A stretch of 64,000 nt of DNA from Phytoseiulus persimilis (taxonomy: Eukaryota; Arthropoda; Arachnida; Mesostigmata; Phytoseiidae). Within the stretch, counting starts at the first letter, position 1; each line of letters begins with the position of its first letter. The translations under genes were made by a program, and so were the position numbers. This document shows positions 1 through 12,700 of the stretch, in pieces. The notes beneath the pieces were generated by a model. It did no database searches, was not told the DNA's origin, and worked only from the letters and a program-made list of their open reading frames with translations. Location of the stretch: the NCBI GenBank assembly GCA_037576195.1, contig CM075102.1, forward strand, positions 29,880,745-29,944,744, read 5' to 3'.

Positions 1-3000
1 ATTCCCTTTTATTTATGTTCATGCTTTTCACCCTCCCTGTCGAACCATGATCTCGAGGAAATCCTTGGCTTCACCTACTTTCGGAAGCGGCCCTGCTCGA
101 TCGATCTGCATTATTAATGGTTAGCGATGATTTATCATCCTACTCGGTAAGCCTCATTGAATTCTGCATCTCCTCGGACAGACTTACCGTGTGAATCAGC
201 AATTTCTGAGGCGGGAAGGACGTCAGTCATTCAGTCGATCGGTCGGTCAGTCCATATCTGTCATAGGTTGGTGAGGAAACTTTTGAGCGAAGGTAGGACA
301 TCCGTAATGGAGGCGCTGACACAACCAGCTGGCGGCAGGGGTTCCGGTTGAAACGACCGCCGTCATCGAAGATCAGTGCCAAGCACAGCGTTCAGCCGTG
401 ATGTTGGTGAAAGAGCAAATGGATTGTTGCGGGCCAGGTCAAGAGGAGCGAGGTCAGCGCTAGAGCTGACGGTTGCTCAGTCGGCTGGCCCGCACGTTGT
501 CGTCTCGTTCCTCCATCACCACGCTTGGTCGCACGGAGCTGGGTGAATTGTGAATTTATGATAGGTACGTTGAGGGCTCATCTTAATGATTGGGGCTTGC
601 CGGCTGCATCGATTCGCAAGGTAACCTCTGGCCGCACCGGAGCGAGGAAGATCATATGCACGGTACGAGGGTGCACGTCAGCGCCAACGAGAGTGTCCGT
701 GCATCGATTGACTACAAACAAGTCAATCCGCGTGGGTAAGCAACGGCGTTCGTTACCCTCGAATGTGAGCCTGCTATCGCGCGGAGCTTGCCAGCGCCTT
801 GAACTTAATAAAACCCCTGACGCACATGTTTCGTCCCATGCTCGACTTTCCGTCATATAGCGATGGTCAGTACACCATGAATTCGATTCCGGGAGCTCTC
901 GCTGAAGCCCCCCCCCCCCCTACCATAGGGATCCTTGATGCAGCCGCATACCTCGGGAAAGGGTTCCCAGATTGTTTCCCAACTCCCAGTCGGCAATGCG
1001 GGACTCTTCTAGGGCCAACGTTACGGCCACTTTTTTGAGTACTGGTCGGTAGCGGCAAATGTTGGAGATAGCGGCACTTTCCAAAATTTCCCCGGTTCTG
1101 CCCGAGCAGCACTCTGTCCGAATGCGCCACTGGGAGGAGTTTCTTCGATGGAGCCGAGCCCCGCTTCATGGAGATGGAAGCAAGGTCGTCGGTGATGGCC
1201 TTGAAGTTTTCGTGGCGTTTCGTGCTATCAGGATTGACATCCGGATCACCCTCCCTGATCCACCCGTTGAGACTATCTTGTCTTGGGCCATAGTCTCGCT
1301 CACTCATACTCAAAGGCCGACTCGTTGTCCGGAAATTACTGCGGACGTCTGGAAAGGAGAGCAGCACATGATCTCCGCGTGAGATCGTCCCTGAGCTCAC
1401 TGAGGGCACAGTCAGACGGCGCGTCGCCTTTTGTGTACGGGCGCTTGTTTTCCAGCTTGTCTATTCCACCTCTCGACTCCACCGTCTCGGAACTGAACAT
1501 CGGCCTGTTGCCAGAAAGATTGCCGCACCGGTGATTTATAATAATAATAGCGAGTTATTCGCGGATTTTCCGCAGTGCATAGTTTTTCTTTAGCGATCTC
1601 GTTGATCGCTCTGTTCTCGGAGAACGTGCATTTTGGGATGTGATGTCGGGTAATTCTGTTCTTACCGCAGTATTTACAGACACATAGCTCATTGCATTCT
1701 ACGTAAGAGTCCTCTTTTGTACATATTTTGTGATGGAAGCCATGGTAAGTAGTTCGGCATATGAAAGCTCGGTTTTTCCTGTTCGCGAGCTTCCACCCTT
1801 CTCCGCGGAACGCTGGTCCCTCGGTGAACTCGTTTACATCGAACTCGGCTCATTATTCATAAATGACAAGAAATCTCTCGGTAAGTCCCCCGTATGTCTG
1901 ACGCGTCATGCGTTTCCAAGCGGTCTGACACAAGGATGATCTAGGAGGTATTTCAATATGGCGGTTATCCTGAGCGGCAGCTGATCGAAGGCAGTCATTC
2001 TGCGATCGTGTCCCAGCCCACCAGATATGAGCAGAAACGACGTATCCGCGAGAAATCGAGCGGCTCAGTCGATGGCACTGAGAACATAATCTGTGTCCTC
2101 TGGAGCGCGAGCTCCTCTCTTCAGTGAATCCAACAGGGCCTGTCCAGTAAGAGGGATTCAGGACGGGGATATATAACCGAAGCCTGGAATGACGCTCTAT
2201 TTTTTTCCTGGGACGATCGATCGGAGAGGAAATCGCGTTGCGACATCGTTAACGGTTCTTTCGACGTGTCCTTGCTAATTTGTCGCAGGGGTGCTTAGGA
2301 GAATCATTTATCACCGGGTAACAGAGCGGTCTGATTTCTTCCAAACAGCCGCACGTACACATGAGACAATGCCACTCGGAACACCTACGTTCGTTGCCGA
2401 AATCGGTTCTTTCAACCAAGGGTCTGGACTGGTTTCGGAAAGCGAGAAAGTCCTTTCCAGAAAGCAGTTACTCGAACGCTGTCACTATTTTGTCAACTCG
2501 TTCTCCTCCGCTTCACTCTCATGTCGATCTCGGGCTGACGAACGTTACAAGCAGCTCTAGAAACGGGGAGTCCTAGACCAGTGTCGTCAAAGTCGGAGCT
2601 CTGGTCCCTGTTGGAATCCATTCCAGCAAAGCGTTCCAGTCGAAGAGATCTGAAACGATTACTCGATTCGGGGAGAAATGAAGAACGCTCTCATGTTATC
2701 AAATCTGTCTCCTGTCGGTATTCGGTATAAACTGGAATAGGCGTCAGCACGGGACAGAAACGTGACATTGGCTGTGGGAATTCCCCCCGACACTCCTCGC
2801 CCGAAGGGAAGGATGCCCCCTGCCCACACACACTGAGGCTCGGGCTTCCACTGGAGGATCACAGGCCTGGAGAGGGGCACAATGACGCATCACGACAACA
2901 GCATCAATAGCAGGATCGTGACTGAGACAATGGCCTCGACCATAACAAGGCGTATGAGTCTCACCTTTCGAGGAAAATCGAGAACAGCTGGTTATCCTGC

Positions 3001-3864
3001 TTCTGGGGAAGCCTCGTGAATGAAGACTACTCTTCCGTTGTTCAGTCCGATGTCACTGGTTGTCGCGCACAGCCTGAAGCTGAGCGCTGAAGCTGAATGG
3101 CACCTTGGGTTCGACGAATCGACGGCAGACTCCCTAGTGGCGAAGGTCGCAAAGACGCCATCCCTCTCAAATGCGTGTCTTCACCGCGGTTTACGTGCTC
3201 CGTGTCTGCTGAGGCAATGGTTGAATACTCGTTCATCCAAGATCGCGATTACGTTGTCGAAGCGTCCGTCGAGGGGTACCTGTGAGTGCATTTCCAAGCC
3301 GATTCGCGTTCAGCGGTTCCTCTCCCGATTTCTAGGCATCAGGCTTGAGGTGGACCATCGACCGCGTGGGGTCGCGTGACGGGCACTCGTATGAGCCGCT
3401 CCACGAACCCACGAGCTGCTGTCTGGGAGATATCATGCATGGAGCCATCGTCGAAAGTTCTGGAGCTCTCGCGAAAAATGATTGGAATCTAGATTGAAAC
3501 TCTCATCCCGCACTGACTTCGTCCAGAAGAGGAGAAGGCAATCCTTCCAAAGTTCTTCTATTGAAAACAAATACCTCGGGCACAGCTGTTAAGGTGAAGA
3601 ATGGTTGACGGTTTTGGGACGCTCTGAGCCCGATGAGGAGGAAAATTCATTTCTCTTGACCGATATTGCGAACATAACCCCCCGGATTCTTGGACCGCGG
3701 CTCCGATTCGACCTAAATGTTCGTCGACCTCCCTGTTCACCACCATCCCAGAGATCATTGGGAGTGGACAATGCTCGAGGGGGGCCTGCATTGGATAGCT
3801 CTACCAAAAATTGGTGTGCCTTTACCGAGGAGAAATCCAGGCGACATGAAGAGACTCCATCGCG

Positions 3865-3865
3865 N
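3865..3865. other. Ambiguous base (n)
   Basis: This is the only non-ACGT symbol in the window. It is an unresolved consensus position and not a sized gap, because the surrounding sequence is continuous. Confidence 0.95.
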
Positions 3866-6842
3866 CAATAGCCGCGCAGGTGAAGAAAATCCGCGAAAAT
3901 CACAACCACTAGTCGAACCCAGAATGGATCGCACGGTGGAAGAATAATGGAAGTTTGAATCACCGTACTTTGTGGAGATGGAGAAGCGTCTCTGGGACCG
4001 AAGAAACGCTCAGAAATCTCTCGGAAATGTCGCTTCAACGCAATGCGAAGAGTTCGATTGCTCTAGCAGGGAGAACTTGCTGGCTCTCTCACAATATGCC
4101 ACGTTCTCGAATGTTGAGACGTCGGGGAGCGACGCTGAAAACGGGAGAGGAAACGGGAGCATCGAGGATATTTTGATTTCGAAAATTTCCAGAAGAGAAC
4201 CCGCGAAACGATGACTGTGATCATGATGATCCCTCTTCGCCCAACCCCTGGCAACAAGTTCTGACTCAATAAAGCTGTTCAAGTGCCGCGCCACCTGTTT
4301 TCCGCAATGTAAGATGCGGGCGTAATCGCAGGAGGTACGTAGAGTGGATCCAGGAAATCCATGCTACTGGCATGCATGATTGCATGCATGACGAGCCTGT
4401 CGCGGAGACTGGTGGGCGGCAACGGCAGGGAAAAACAGATCCGAAAGGGGAAAGACGAATGCCTGACCGAAGTTTAGGAGTTTTGGTGTGAGAGAGTCCG
4501 CTGGTTCGGCTGTGGGCCCGGAGCGTCGACGTTGATGCCGCTCAGCTCGTCGGTTCACATTCGGCCGACGCCGCCCGAATTCAATATTCGTGACGCCTAT
4601 CTGTGACACGAGAGGAAGGAGTGGAAGTATCTGATTTCCGCGAGTTTCGCGTTGCGTAGAAATGCGGGCTTTCGAAAGAGCAGCTACATGCGCTTTGGAA
4701 TGACTCTCAGCAGAGAAAGTTTCTGCCGACAGGAGGGATCAGTGGCGTAGCGAGTGAGGAGGGTTTGGGGGACGCTTCGCCCAAGGCATTAGGACTCGCG
4801 GGGCATTGGAGCCTGGCTAGCCATTAGTGGCGAGTCATTTCGAGGAAGAAAAACTCACGGGAAAGTTTCGTTGAAGTATCATCCAATAGCGATTGCTGGC
4901 ATTTTCCCCAACCGAGAGCGTCGACAAAATTTGGGTTTATGACGTAAATCATGTGCGAGAGCCCTCTTGGGCGGTCGATGACGACGCACAACATTTAAAT
5001 TTTCCCATCCGCCGAGAGAACAGTCGCAGTATCCCATCAAAGCGGAGGGATTGCCTTGTAGAGCTATCTTGCATATTCCAGTGAATTCTATAGAGGCGTC
5101 ACTTACGCGGTATCTGCGTGACGGTCGTCCTCCTGATGCAGTGGCGGTTCGCAACAGCAAAAGAGAGAAACGAATTGTCCCGAATGACAGATCATCTCCA
5201 ATCCTTTCCCCATTCGAAGAAAAGCCCATCATCAATCAGGTCAAGGACTGTGCCTCCATCGAAACGTCCAGACATCGAAGACTTCGCGTAGTTTGATAAG
5301 ATCAGCCCATATATCTGATGGGCACTATTTCAACGTTGGACACGAGGTGTTCTGCTGCACCGAGAAACTTGTCCAGGACGGAAGTGATGAACGGACTGTT
5401 ATCAAGCTCTGTCGCGAAGATCCATTTCGGATTCGATCGAACCCCCCGTTCGTTCGAGGCTTCCCGAAGCGGCGAGCAGAACATTCTTCTTTCGAGTCCA
5501 GACGAGAATTGCAAGGAGCCTGGCCTCGAAGTTCCGCTTCGATGAATATAGCGTAGCAGAATACAAAACCATCGCTCAGAGCTCCGGCTCTCCAACGATG
5601 CACCACGAAGGTTTCATCACGAATCCAGGCGGAGCAATGTAGCCTAGCCAGAGAATGGTCGCCTGCAGCGGTGAGATTTCGATTTCAAGATGAGGACGCT
5701 CGCCATGGCTACTGTCCTTGGGAGTCTTGTTGATGAAACGCAGCCAGCGGTCCAGTGAAAAGTTTCCGCCGAACGCTTCCGCTGCACGCTTATCGGAACA
5801 AATAACACACATTCCTCGGGACGCAGAGATTTGGGACAACCACTTGTTCCCATTTCTGACGGCCGTTGTGAAACCATGCGCCGCTGACTTCTGGAAGCCT
5901 TGCGATTTCGCGAGAAACCTCTGCAGTTCTGATTGCGACAGACATACTTGAAACGGATGCGGGAGGCAGAGTGCATTTTTTCAACGGGTCCAGGCCGGGA
6001 GCAACCCCTCGTTTTCCTACTTGATGAAGACACAGGCTGTCTGCTACCTTGTCCAGTTGGATACGGAGCTCCCAGCTCAACCCTCGATCAAATTCAAGCT
6101 GTAGAGCCATCGAGGCTCCCTGTTATCAGCATTTTCAACGTGGCGTTCAAAACCAATAACTTCGTGTCGCGCTCTCAACTTCATCGCCTGCGTTCGGTCG
6201 ATTTCCCAACGGAATCAGAGTCAAGCATTCCAACGCAGAGCTCTCGTAGCTCGATAACGGCGGGGAACCGGTTGGTAGTTTTGGAGACTCTGTCGAGCCA
6301 ATGAGTGCGAAGTTCCGATTGACAAAGAGGTCTCCTTGATCTCGTCGAGGATCGGTGAGCTCCGGCCACTCGGGGCTCGTTGAGAATAAGTTCTCCTTGC
6401 AGTATTCTACACGGTCGATCATTGGCTCGAATGGGAGGAACGCTCGATTATCACATTTTGCAAATCGATATGAGTAAATGTCTGCTGTCGAGGAAGCTCT
6501 TTCCAGCGCCCCATGGGAGCTTCTGGGTCGTTCATCCTCGATGCCTGAAGAATAGCTGGGAAATTCGAAAGCGACTGCCGTCGAGGGATTATCCGCGCTC
6601 TACCGTCCGTGCCGATCGATCGGCGAGCATGTATTTTCTATCCTGACACAAGATACGAGCTCGAGCGGGAAGAACTCTTCCCGCGTCGGATGGGAAAACT
6701 AACCTTCTATTCTGTCCGGTGGCGTTGATCTCAAAGGAAAACAGAAAATATGCGTGTTTTCTCGGGTTTCGAGGCCCACCACTCCTTCCGGAATCATCTC
6801 GAATCCAGATCCGAGCCAGCTGCGTCTCCCTCGCCCGCCAAC

Positions 6843-6866
6843 GGGGGGGGGGGGGGGGGGGGGGGG
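6843..6866 (+). repeat. Homopolymer run of 24 G
   Basis: Twenty-four consecutive G on the plus strand form the longest homopolymer in the window. Such a tract can fold into G-quadruplex structures and is prone to length error in sequencing, so its exact length should not be trusted. No gene that I can support spans it. Confidence 0.9.
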
Positions 6867-7276
6867 AATGTAGGTTTCCCGTGCATGAGCAACTCGCCGT
6901 GTTCGTTGCGATCCTGTGGCAAGGGTCCGCCCCGAGCCGAGGCTTTGTTTTCCAGTCAGAGAACGGGGAAATTAACCTGGGATCTCGTCGATGCCCTGGG
7001 GTTCTCTCGGCTCCGTGCTCTCACACTCCGATTCGGGTTGAGGTAGTAGCGAGTCATCTGAACAAGACTGTAGAAGCTGCCTGCTTGCGCTAACAGTTGA
7101 AATATTTCGAGCTTTGTCGCGAGCGAGCTCACACGGCCATTGAGCTCGAAGGCAGGCCACCTGGCTCATCCTTCTCGGCCTCTTTTCATAGTAAGTGCCT
7201 ACGCTGAACGACACAGGAACGACATCCCATTTCGAGAGGAATGTCGAGTTGAATCCTGAAGACATCAAACGTCTAG

Positions 7277-7385
7277 TGAATCCTTACTATTTATAATCGG
7301 CTTAGTCTGTCAGTTCAGAGAATTTATGGGGATGATTCCGGGACCAATCTGAACATACTTTCCAAAACGTGGAGGAGTGATTCTG
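7277..7385. repeat. Fragment of the TCGGCTTAG-end element and its satellite-like body
   Basis: The left end (GAATCCTTACTA followed by ATCGGCTTAGTC) matches both ends of the element nested at 21124-21383. The next bases contain the core of the minisatellite family (a GATTCCGGGACCAATCTGA-like unit followed by TACTTTCC). No matching inverted right end was found within a few hundred bases, so the copy looks truncated or decayed. Confidence 0.6.
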
Positions 7386-9600
7386 GAACCGATTATCTAT
7401 AAGATAATCCGTGGATTCCCGATGTTCAGATGATCCATGCCGAGCTCTATCTTGGACCGGTATTGTGGAACATTTGTCATTCGGGAGATGTTGTTCATGT
7501 TTCCGCACACCCAATATTGTAGGTAGTGGCCATTCCTCTACGATCGGAACAAATTGGTTATAAGGGCTCCACAAAAGTATCAAGACAGATGCTTAAAACT
7601 TCGAGGAATCTCATCTCCATATTTCCTACCTTCTTTGCGCGGCCATCGTGCCGCGAACATGGAGGGAATTCGAACACGACGGAAGGGCGCGAATGGAAAC
7701 GCGTTCTTCGAAACGGAGAGAAGTCGTGGAGTCCGATTGGGGAAATTTTATCGCTTGTGTCGTGCAGACATCCCGTTCCCAGACTGAACAGAACCAGAGT
7801 GTGTCGCGCTACCAACTTTCACGTGTGGAGAAAGTCACTCGTCCCCGGCAGTGTTGACATAACGTACGTGCTTTTTTTCTCAAAAGATGGAGCTTCTCCC
7901 GGCATGAGGAGAGCTCAAGACCTGAGACGGCTTGAAGGATGACTTTCGCCAATGAATAAGCGAGACCTTGAAGAACCCGAAGATGGAGCGCCGAATGATT
8001 GTCGAACAGGAATCACGTGGACGCCGTTCATCGCACTTCAGCTCCAAGTGTTCCAGTAGACCGTCTACTTCTGGGCTCTGGCTGCATCGAGTTCTGAGGA
8101 GGACAGGAAACGAGGAGCACCCTATCAAAGCGAGCAGTGCGAAACTGCGGTTTCAGGACACGACGCCTTAAAAAGATGGACAGCACCAAGGAAGCCATCA
8201 TGAGCCGCACACTTCCCGCGACCGAGTGGCGGACTACTCCCACGCACACAGTGACAGCATTTGGGATAGCTCTGACCGACGATAATGGAGCCTCGTCCTT
8301 GCTCGATAGGAACTTGGACCGGGAGGGCCCGGATTCAAGCGAGGAGAACTGTGCAGGGGGCCTGAATCAGCCGTGTTCCGCAGGCTTCTTTCACCGTGCC
8401 TTTTAGCCTTCCGCAGTCACCTCCATAACTGTGTCTATCAACAAATATTCGAGCTTTCCTCGTTTGAGACGACCGAATTAGAGCTACATCCTCATGCTAA
8501 TCGAGCCTTGTTATCTCAGTCGACCAGGCGAGGCATGTTTGACGCCATTCACCCCCGAAATCAAACAGCGGCGTTTTTCTGCCTTTTCTCAGTCGCTGGA
8601 GGATCGGTTTTGTTCTTCGATTCAGGAAGGTATCACCCTGTTTATCTAAACAGTATGTACATGGTGGTCGAATTGGGGACATCGGAGGATACGTCTTAGC
8701 CCACAGCTTCGCTTGAGAATCAGACGGAAATCGTTTATGGACACCGGGTGGTTTCGTTTTGAAATAATTCTGAGAGAAACGATATCAATGAGTCTCGTCG
8801 GATCACACACTCAAAATGACCTTTCGGTAATAACGCCCTATTTTGCGTACTCGGGCAGCGACGGCTGTGTTGTTCCGCGAACAGTGCTCAAGTCTTCAAC
8901 CGCCCCATAGTTTCCGCCGAATGATTCCGCGGTGATCGTCTGCTCGTCGCAAGGAGCTGCGGCGTCGTCGAGCTGGGAAGCTCGAATCGAGAGGCCGAAT
9001 AGCAAAAAATAGCGGGGAGAGATACATCGGTCGTTCATGTTCCTTCCAATGGTAGAGAGTTCACATCTTTGTCCAGTGCCGACAGTTGGCTTTCCGTTTC
9101 CAAATTCCTGCAATTCGATGCCGAAGAGTGTAGTGCAGTATTGCTGGGCCCGCTGATCCGTCAGAGCACGAGGGGTATTCATCAGGAAGTATCCACGCAG
9201 TACGTCGATGACTATGCCGTACGACCAAGGTTTCCTCTTGAGCTAATCAGTTCATGTCAGCCGAGGTATCCTTGAAATTTCTGGTCGAAGAGCCGGTCCG
9301 AGGTCTTCGCAATTGAACTTGTCCGACGAGAACAGATCTGAGAGCAGCGGTGTTTTCCCGCCGCGACCTTATCTTCTTATCAACACCAGAGATGGGCATG
9401 ATCCCAATTCGATATGGATCCGAACCCGAATCTGGGTCTGCTCCGGAAACTAACTCCGCCTGGATCTGATCACACTTCCCACTCGGTCCGACCCTACTTT
9501 TTGCGGTGACCTAGAGGTCTATCTGACCTCTCTTCTGGGGTCCATGGAGGGAACGAGTCTTCCCAAATCGACCTCGAAAACACCTTCATGCACTCTCAGA
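7386..9600. other. No gene or repeat recognised
   Basis: Only short overlapping open frames are present, none with a recognisable motif. Positions 9390-9540 contain AG/TC-rich sequence leading into the minisatellite array that starts near 9608. Confidence 0.45.
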
Positions 9601-9790
9601 AGTATTGTCAGATCGATCTCGGAATCATCTCCAAGGGCCTCGAAAAATGAGTCAGATCGACCTCGGGATTCCCGCAATAGAGCCCCAGAAATATGGTCGG
9701 GTAGGTCGACCTCGGAATCACCCCCATGGGCCCCGAAAACCTAATCAGATCGAGGCGGAATCTCCTTCGAAGTACGCCCAGAACGAGGGA
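9600..9790. repeat. 44-49-bp minisatellite array (about 4 units)
   Basis: Cores of the form AGATCGAYCTCGG begin at about 9610, 9654, 9703 and 9747, giving spacings of 44, 49 and 44 bp. Between cores the units carry AATCACCCCCATGGGCCCC-like sequence followed by a short A-rich linker. The same unit, diverged, occurs at 18.6 kb and inside the nested element at 21.2 kb. An open frame crosses the array, but it is simply the repeat read in a stop-free phase. Confidence 0.75.
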
Positions 9791-12700
9791 GAAACATGAT
9801 CCGAGCTCCTACGGTTCCGTGACGAACATCGCGGACGATGTTCTTTCAGAAATAGAGAGGTTGGATGTCTCTCCAGCCCCGACAGTTAGCCCTCCGTCTT
9901 CAGGGAGACCGCGACGAGTAGAGATCTCGTTTTGCGATGCTGGACAACATAGCCCATAGCGGAGCACGGAAGTGGCAAATACAATCTTGCGATCTTGAAA
10001 ATTCTGTGACTGGCATAGCTCAAGATGGCTCCAAGCTTCGACCCATGCCGCTGCGCCCTCGATTTGTTCCGGCTAGAACCGCTTGTTGGGGATCATCATC
10101 TTAATTATGTCCATTATGCCCTCCGCTTCCCACGCTGACGTAACCTACGCTCGACTGCGTCAATCCGGTGATTGGACATGACCAGGCTTTTTGTTTAATC
10201 TGTTATCACGAGTCCTTCGGGAAGATTCGGATGGATTTTCTCGAAAATTCGGTTCATTTATTCCACTAGAACTTGGCGTCAGTCATTTCGATTTGGTAGG
10301 TTTCGTGGATCCCATGAAACCGCCCGAAGAAGCGTGTAATTTTTTGATTGACTAGTTTTCGGTCAGAGGTCGCATGGTGAAGTTGCGTCTCTCTCTCACA
10401 GCCGGGCGATGAGATATTTTCCGGTCGATGGAAAAATCGTCACTCGCCTTGATTCTGCTCTCATATGGAAAAACGATGAGGCTAATCGATGATAACAATC
10501 ACGAGTATCAGAAGAGAAAATTCCCGACCTGCTACCACACCATCAGACTATGACAAAACTCCGCAGTAATTGATTTTATATTTTGTTGGACTTGATGAAC
10601 TTCTTCTACTGAATGAAGGTATGAACGTCGCGCGGAGAAGTGAGAAAACCTGACGGAGACCACTCACGATGTGAATCCGCATCGTACCGAGCTTGACCAG
10701 TTGAATGTGCTGCCCCGCCAGGCTAACAACACGCTCTCGTGATCCGATCGTAAGTTCCGTAGTTATGCGTTAGAAGACTCTCTGACTTCAGGCGCCAAGT
10801 CGCCTTCTCGCGCCGCAGAGAAACGGTTTTGGCGAACCGGCAGCCTGATGCGGATGCGCGAAGGTGGCCCATTCGGAAAGCCGCGGAAAGTGTGGACTCG
10901 AGGCCGAGAGAGGGTTGGAGAGTCGGGGAGAACGCACCAATCAAGCTCGTTTCCTGCTTACTGACGCTTGTTCCTCGAGACGCCTCGGGAGACCGTTACG
11001 AACAAATGAAAACAAATCAAGAGATTCGATACCTCTGGGCGTTCCGCAGGAAGACTTCGCTCGGAGCTGACGAACAGTAAAAACCTCTGTTGCGGAAGCA
11101 GACCCGAAACTGAAACTTGAACAAAGAAATTCGATGCTTGACGGCGCGTACCGATATTCGGTCCAGGAAACAAGGAACCGCTCTGTGGGTCGGAGCAATA
11201 AATTTGCTCGGGAATAGAACCCCGATATTCTCAGCACACAATTGAGGAAAGCTTGCCGTTAACACGAGAGGGGGTCTTCCGTAGGAGCTGTCACTCGGGC
11301 AGAAGAATCAACCGCTGCGCCCGATGGAAGGAAGAATCGGTTCGCTGCACAGAACGAACCTGGGCCGAAACTCCTTGTGATCAATGAATCTCCTCTCGAC
11401 TGCCACACATGTCGACAGAATTCATCAGGATCGGACGGTTCATCAGAAACTGTTGAGAGACATAAAAATGTCGATTCCATTGCCTACCAGGTAGGCCGAT
11501 GCGTCCGTGCTCAGGCTCCCTGTATGGGACTGTATCAGGGACAGCGGACATAAGGTAACGTTAACAGTGAAGATCAGAGAGCGACCCCGTCGAAGCCAAT
11601 CTGCACTCGAAACTACGATAGTTTTCAATCCTCTCACTGTGATAGGTCACTTAGGATACAAGCTTGACGACGAAAACCTGTATTCGTTTTGCGAAACCCC
11701 TGATTCCAACCCGGGCTGGTGCAGGGCCTCTCGGCATAGGAGAATACTGGACATGCAGAGTGAGCCCATTGGCGAGTGGCATCGCTTCAATATGGATCGG
11801 CGCAGCGGCCCTCTCTGACTCCCTGGTATATGCCAACAAAAAGTTTATCTGTCCGGCTCAAGAACGCGTAAAACGCGCATCAGAGCTCGCCATCCCAAAT
11901 TCATAGAGCGACTTCGGAGTGTCAGTACTCGGAGTCGGTCGTTTTTGTTGGATCTACCTGTCTCGATCGCGTCGCGCTCTCAGCTGAACCAGGTGATCGG
12001 AGTTGCGCGACAATGCGCACCGTCGTTCCGCGCTGAGACCGCGTCCCAGGCAGTGCTTTTGCTCCCCGGTCGGATATCGGGAACGTTTCCCTCCTCCTCT
12101 TCACAACGAGAACTCCCAGAGACCTGGATCGTGCCTGACAACCGGACACGGGCGGCTTCTTCCGTAGAACGGGTTCGAGCAAGTGGAGGTGCCAGACCAT
12201 ACCAGGTACAGCGAACCAGGGAACGCGTTATGCGGTGTCTCGGAGCGGCAGGATACATCTTGGAGTTCCGAGGACTCTCTATTGAGCTGCTTTCGTTCGA
12301 ACCAAGGACTGCTTTCGTGCCTCAGGGAGATACCTCGAAGTTCGCCCTTCTCCGATATCCTGACTTTATGCCTTCCACTCCACGAGATCATTTGAACATG
12401 GCGCTTCGAGGAGCAACTCGCTACTTTAACATCCGGAACTGTGAACAAGCCACTTGGAATGGGCATAATAATTCTCTTTCCATGATATTTGATAAAAGGC
12501 ACAAGACCGAACCGGACAATCTCGGTTCAAGTCAGTAATTGCAATCGCCAAGGTATCCCACTAGAGTCTGAGTGGCATTACTTGGATTGAAACTCGAGCA
12601 AACTCTGTCGTTTTCTCGGCTGAATCAGCGGCCGATAATGGCCGAATTTATTCATAACGCGTTGTAATAGATTCTGAGCCAGTCATCGACAACGCTCAAC

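Larger units (their letters stand above)
1..7276. other. Gene-poor stretch, no recognisable gene
   Basis: I read both strands and found only short open frames (180 codons or fewer) that overlap one another on opposite strands and resemble no family I know. A run of 13 C lies at 908-920, a single ambiguous base (n) at 3865, and a 24-G run at 6843-6866. There is no tRNA-like cloverleaf, no clear TATA plus start arrangement and no convincing signal peptide. Short exons of an unrecognised gene cannot be excluded by eye. Confidence 0.5.

Noticed and set aside
7039..7049. TGAGGTAGTAG, identical to the let-7 microRNA 5' end
   Set aside because: The following bases do not match let-7, and no complementary arm lies within about 80 bases, so no precursor hairpin forms. 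An 11-base match can occur by chance.
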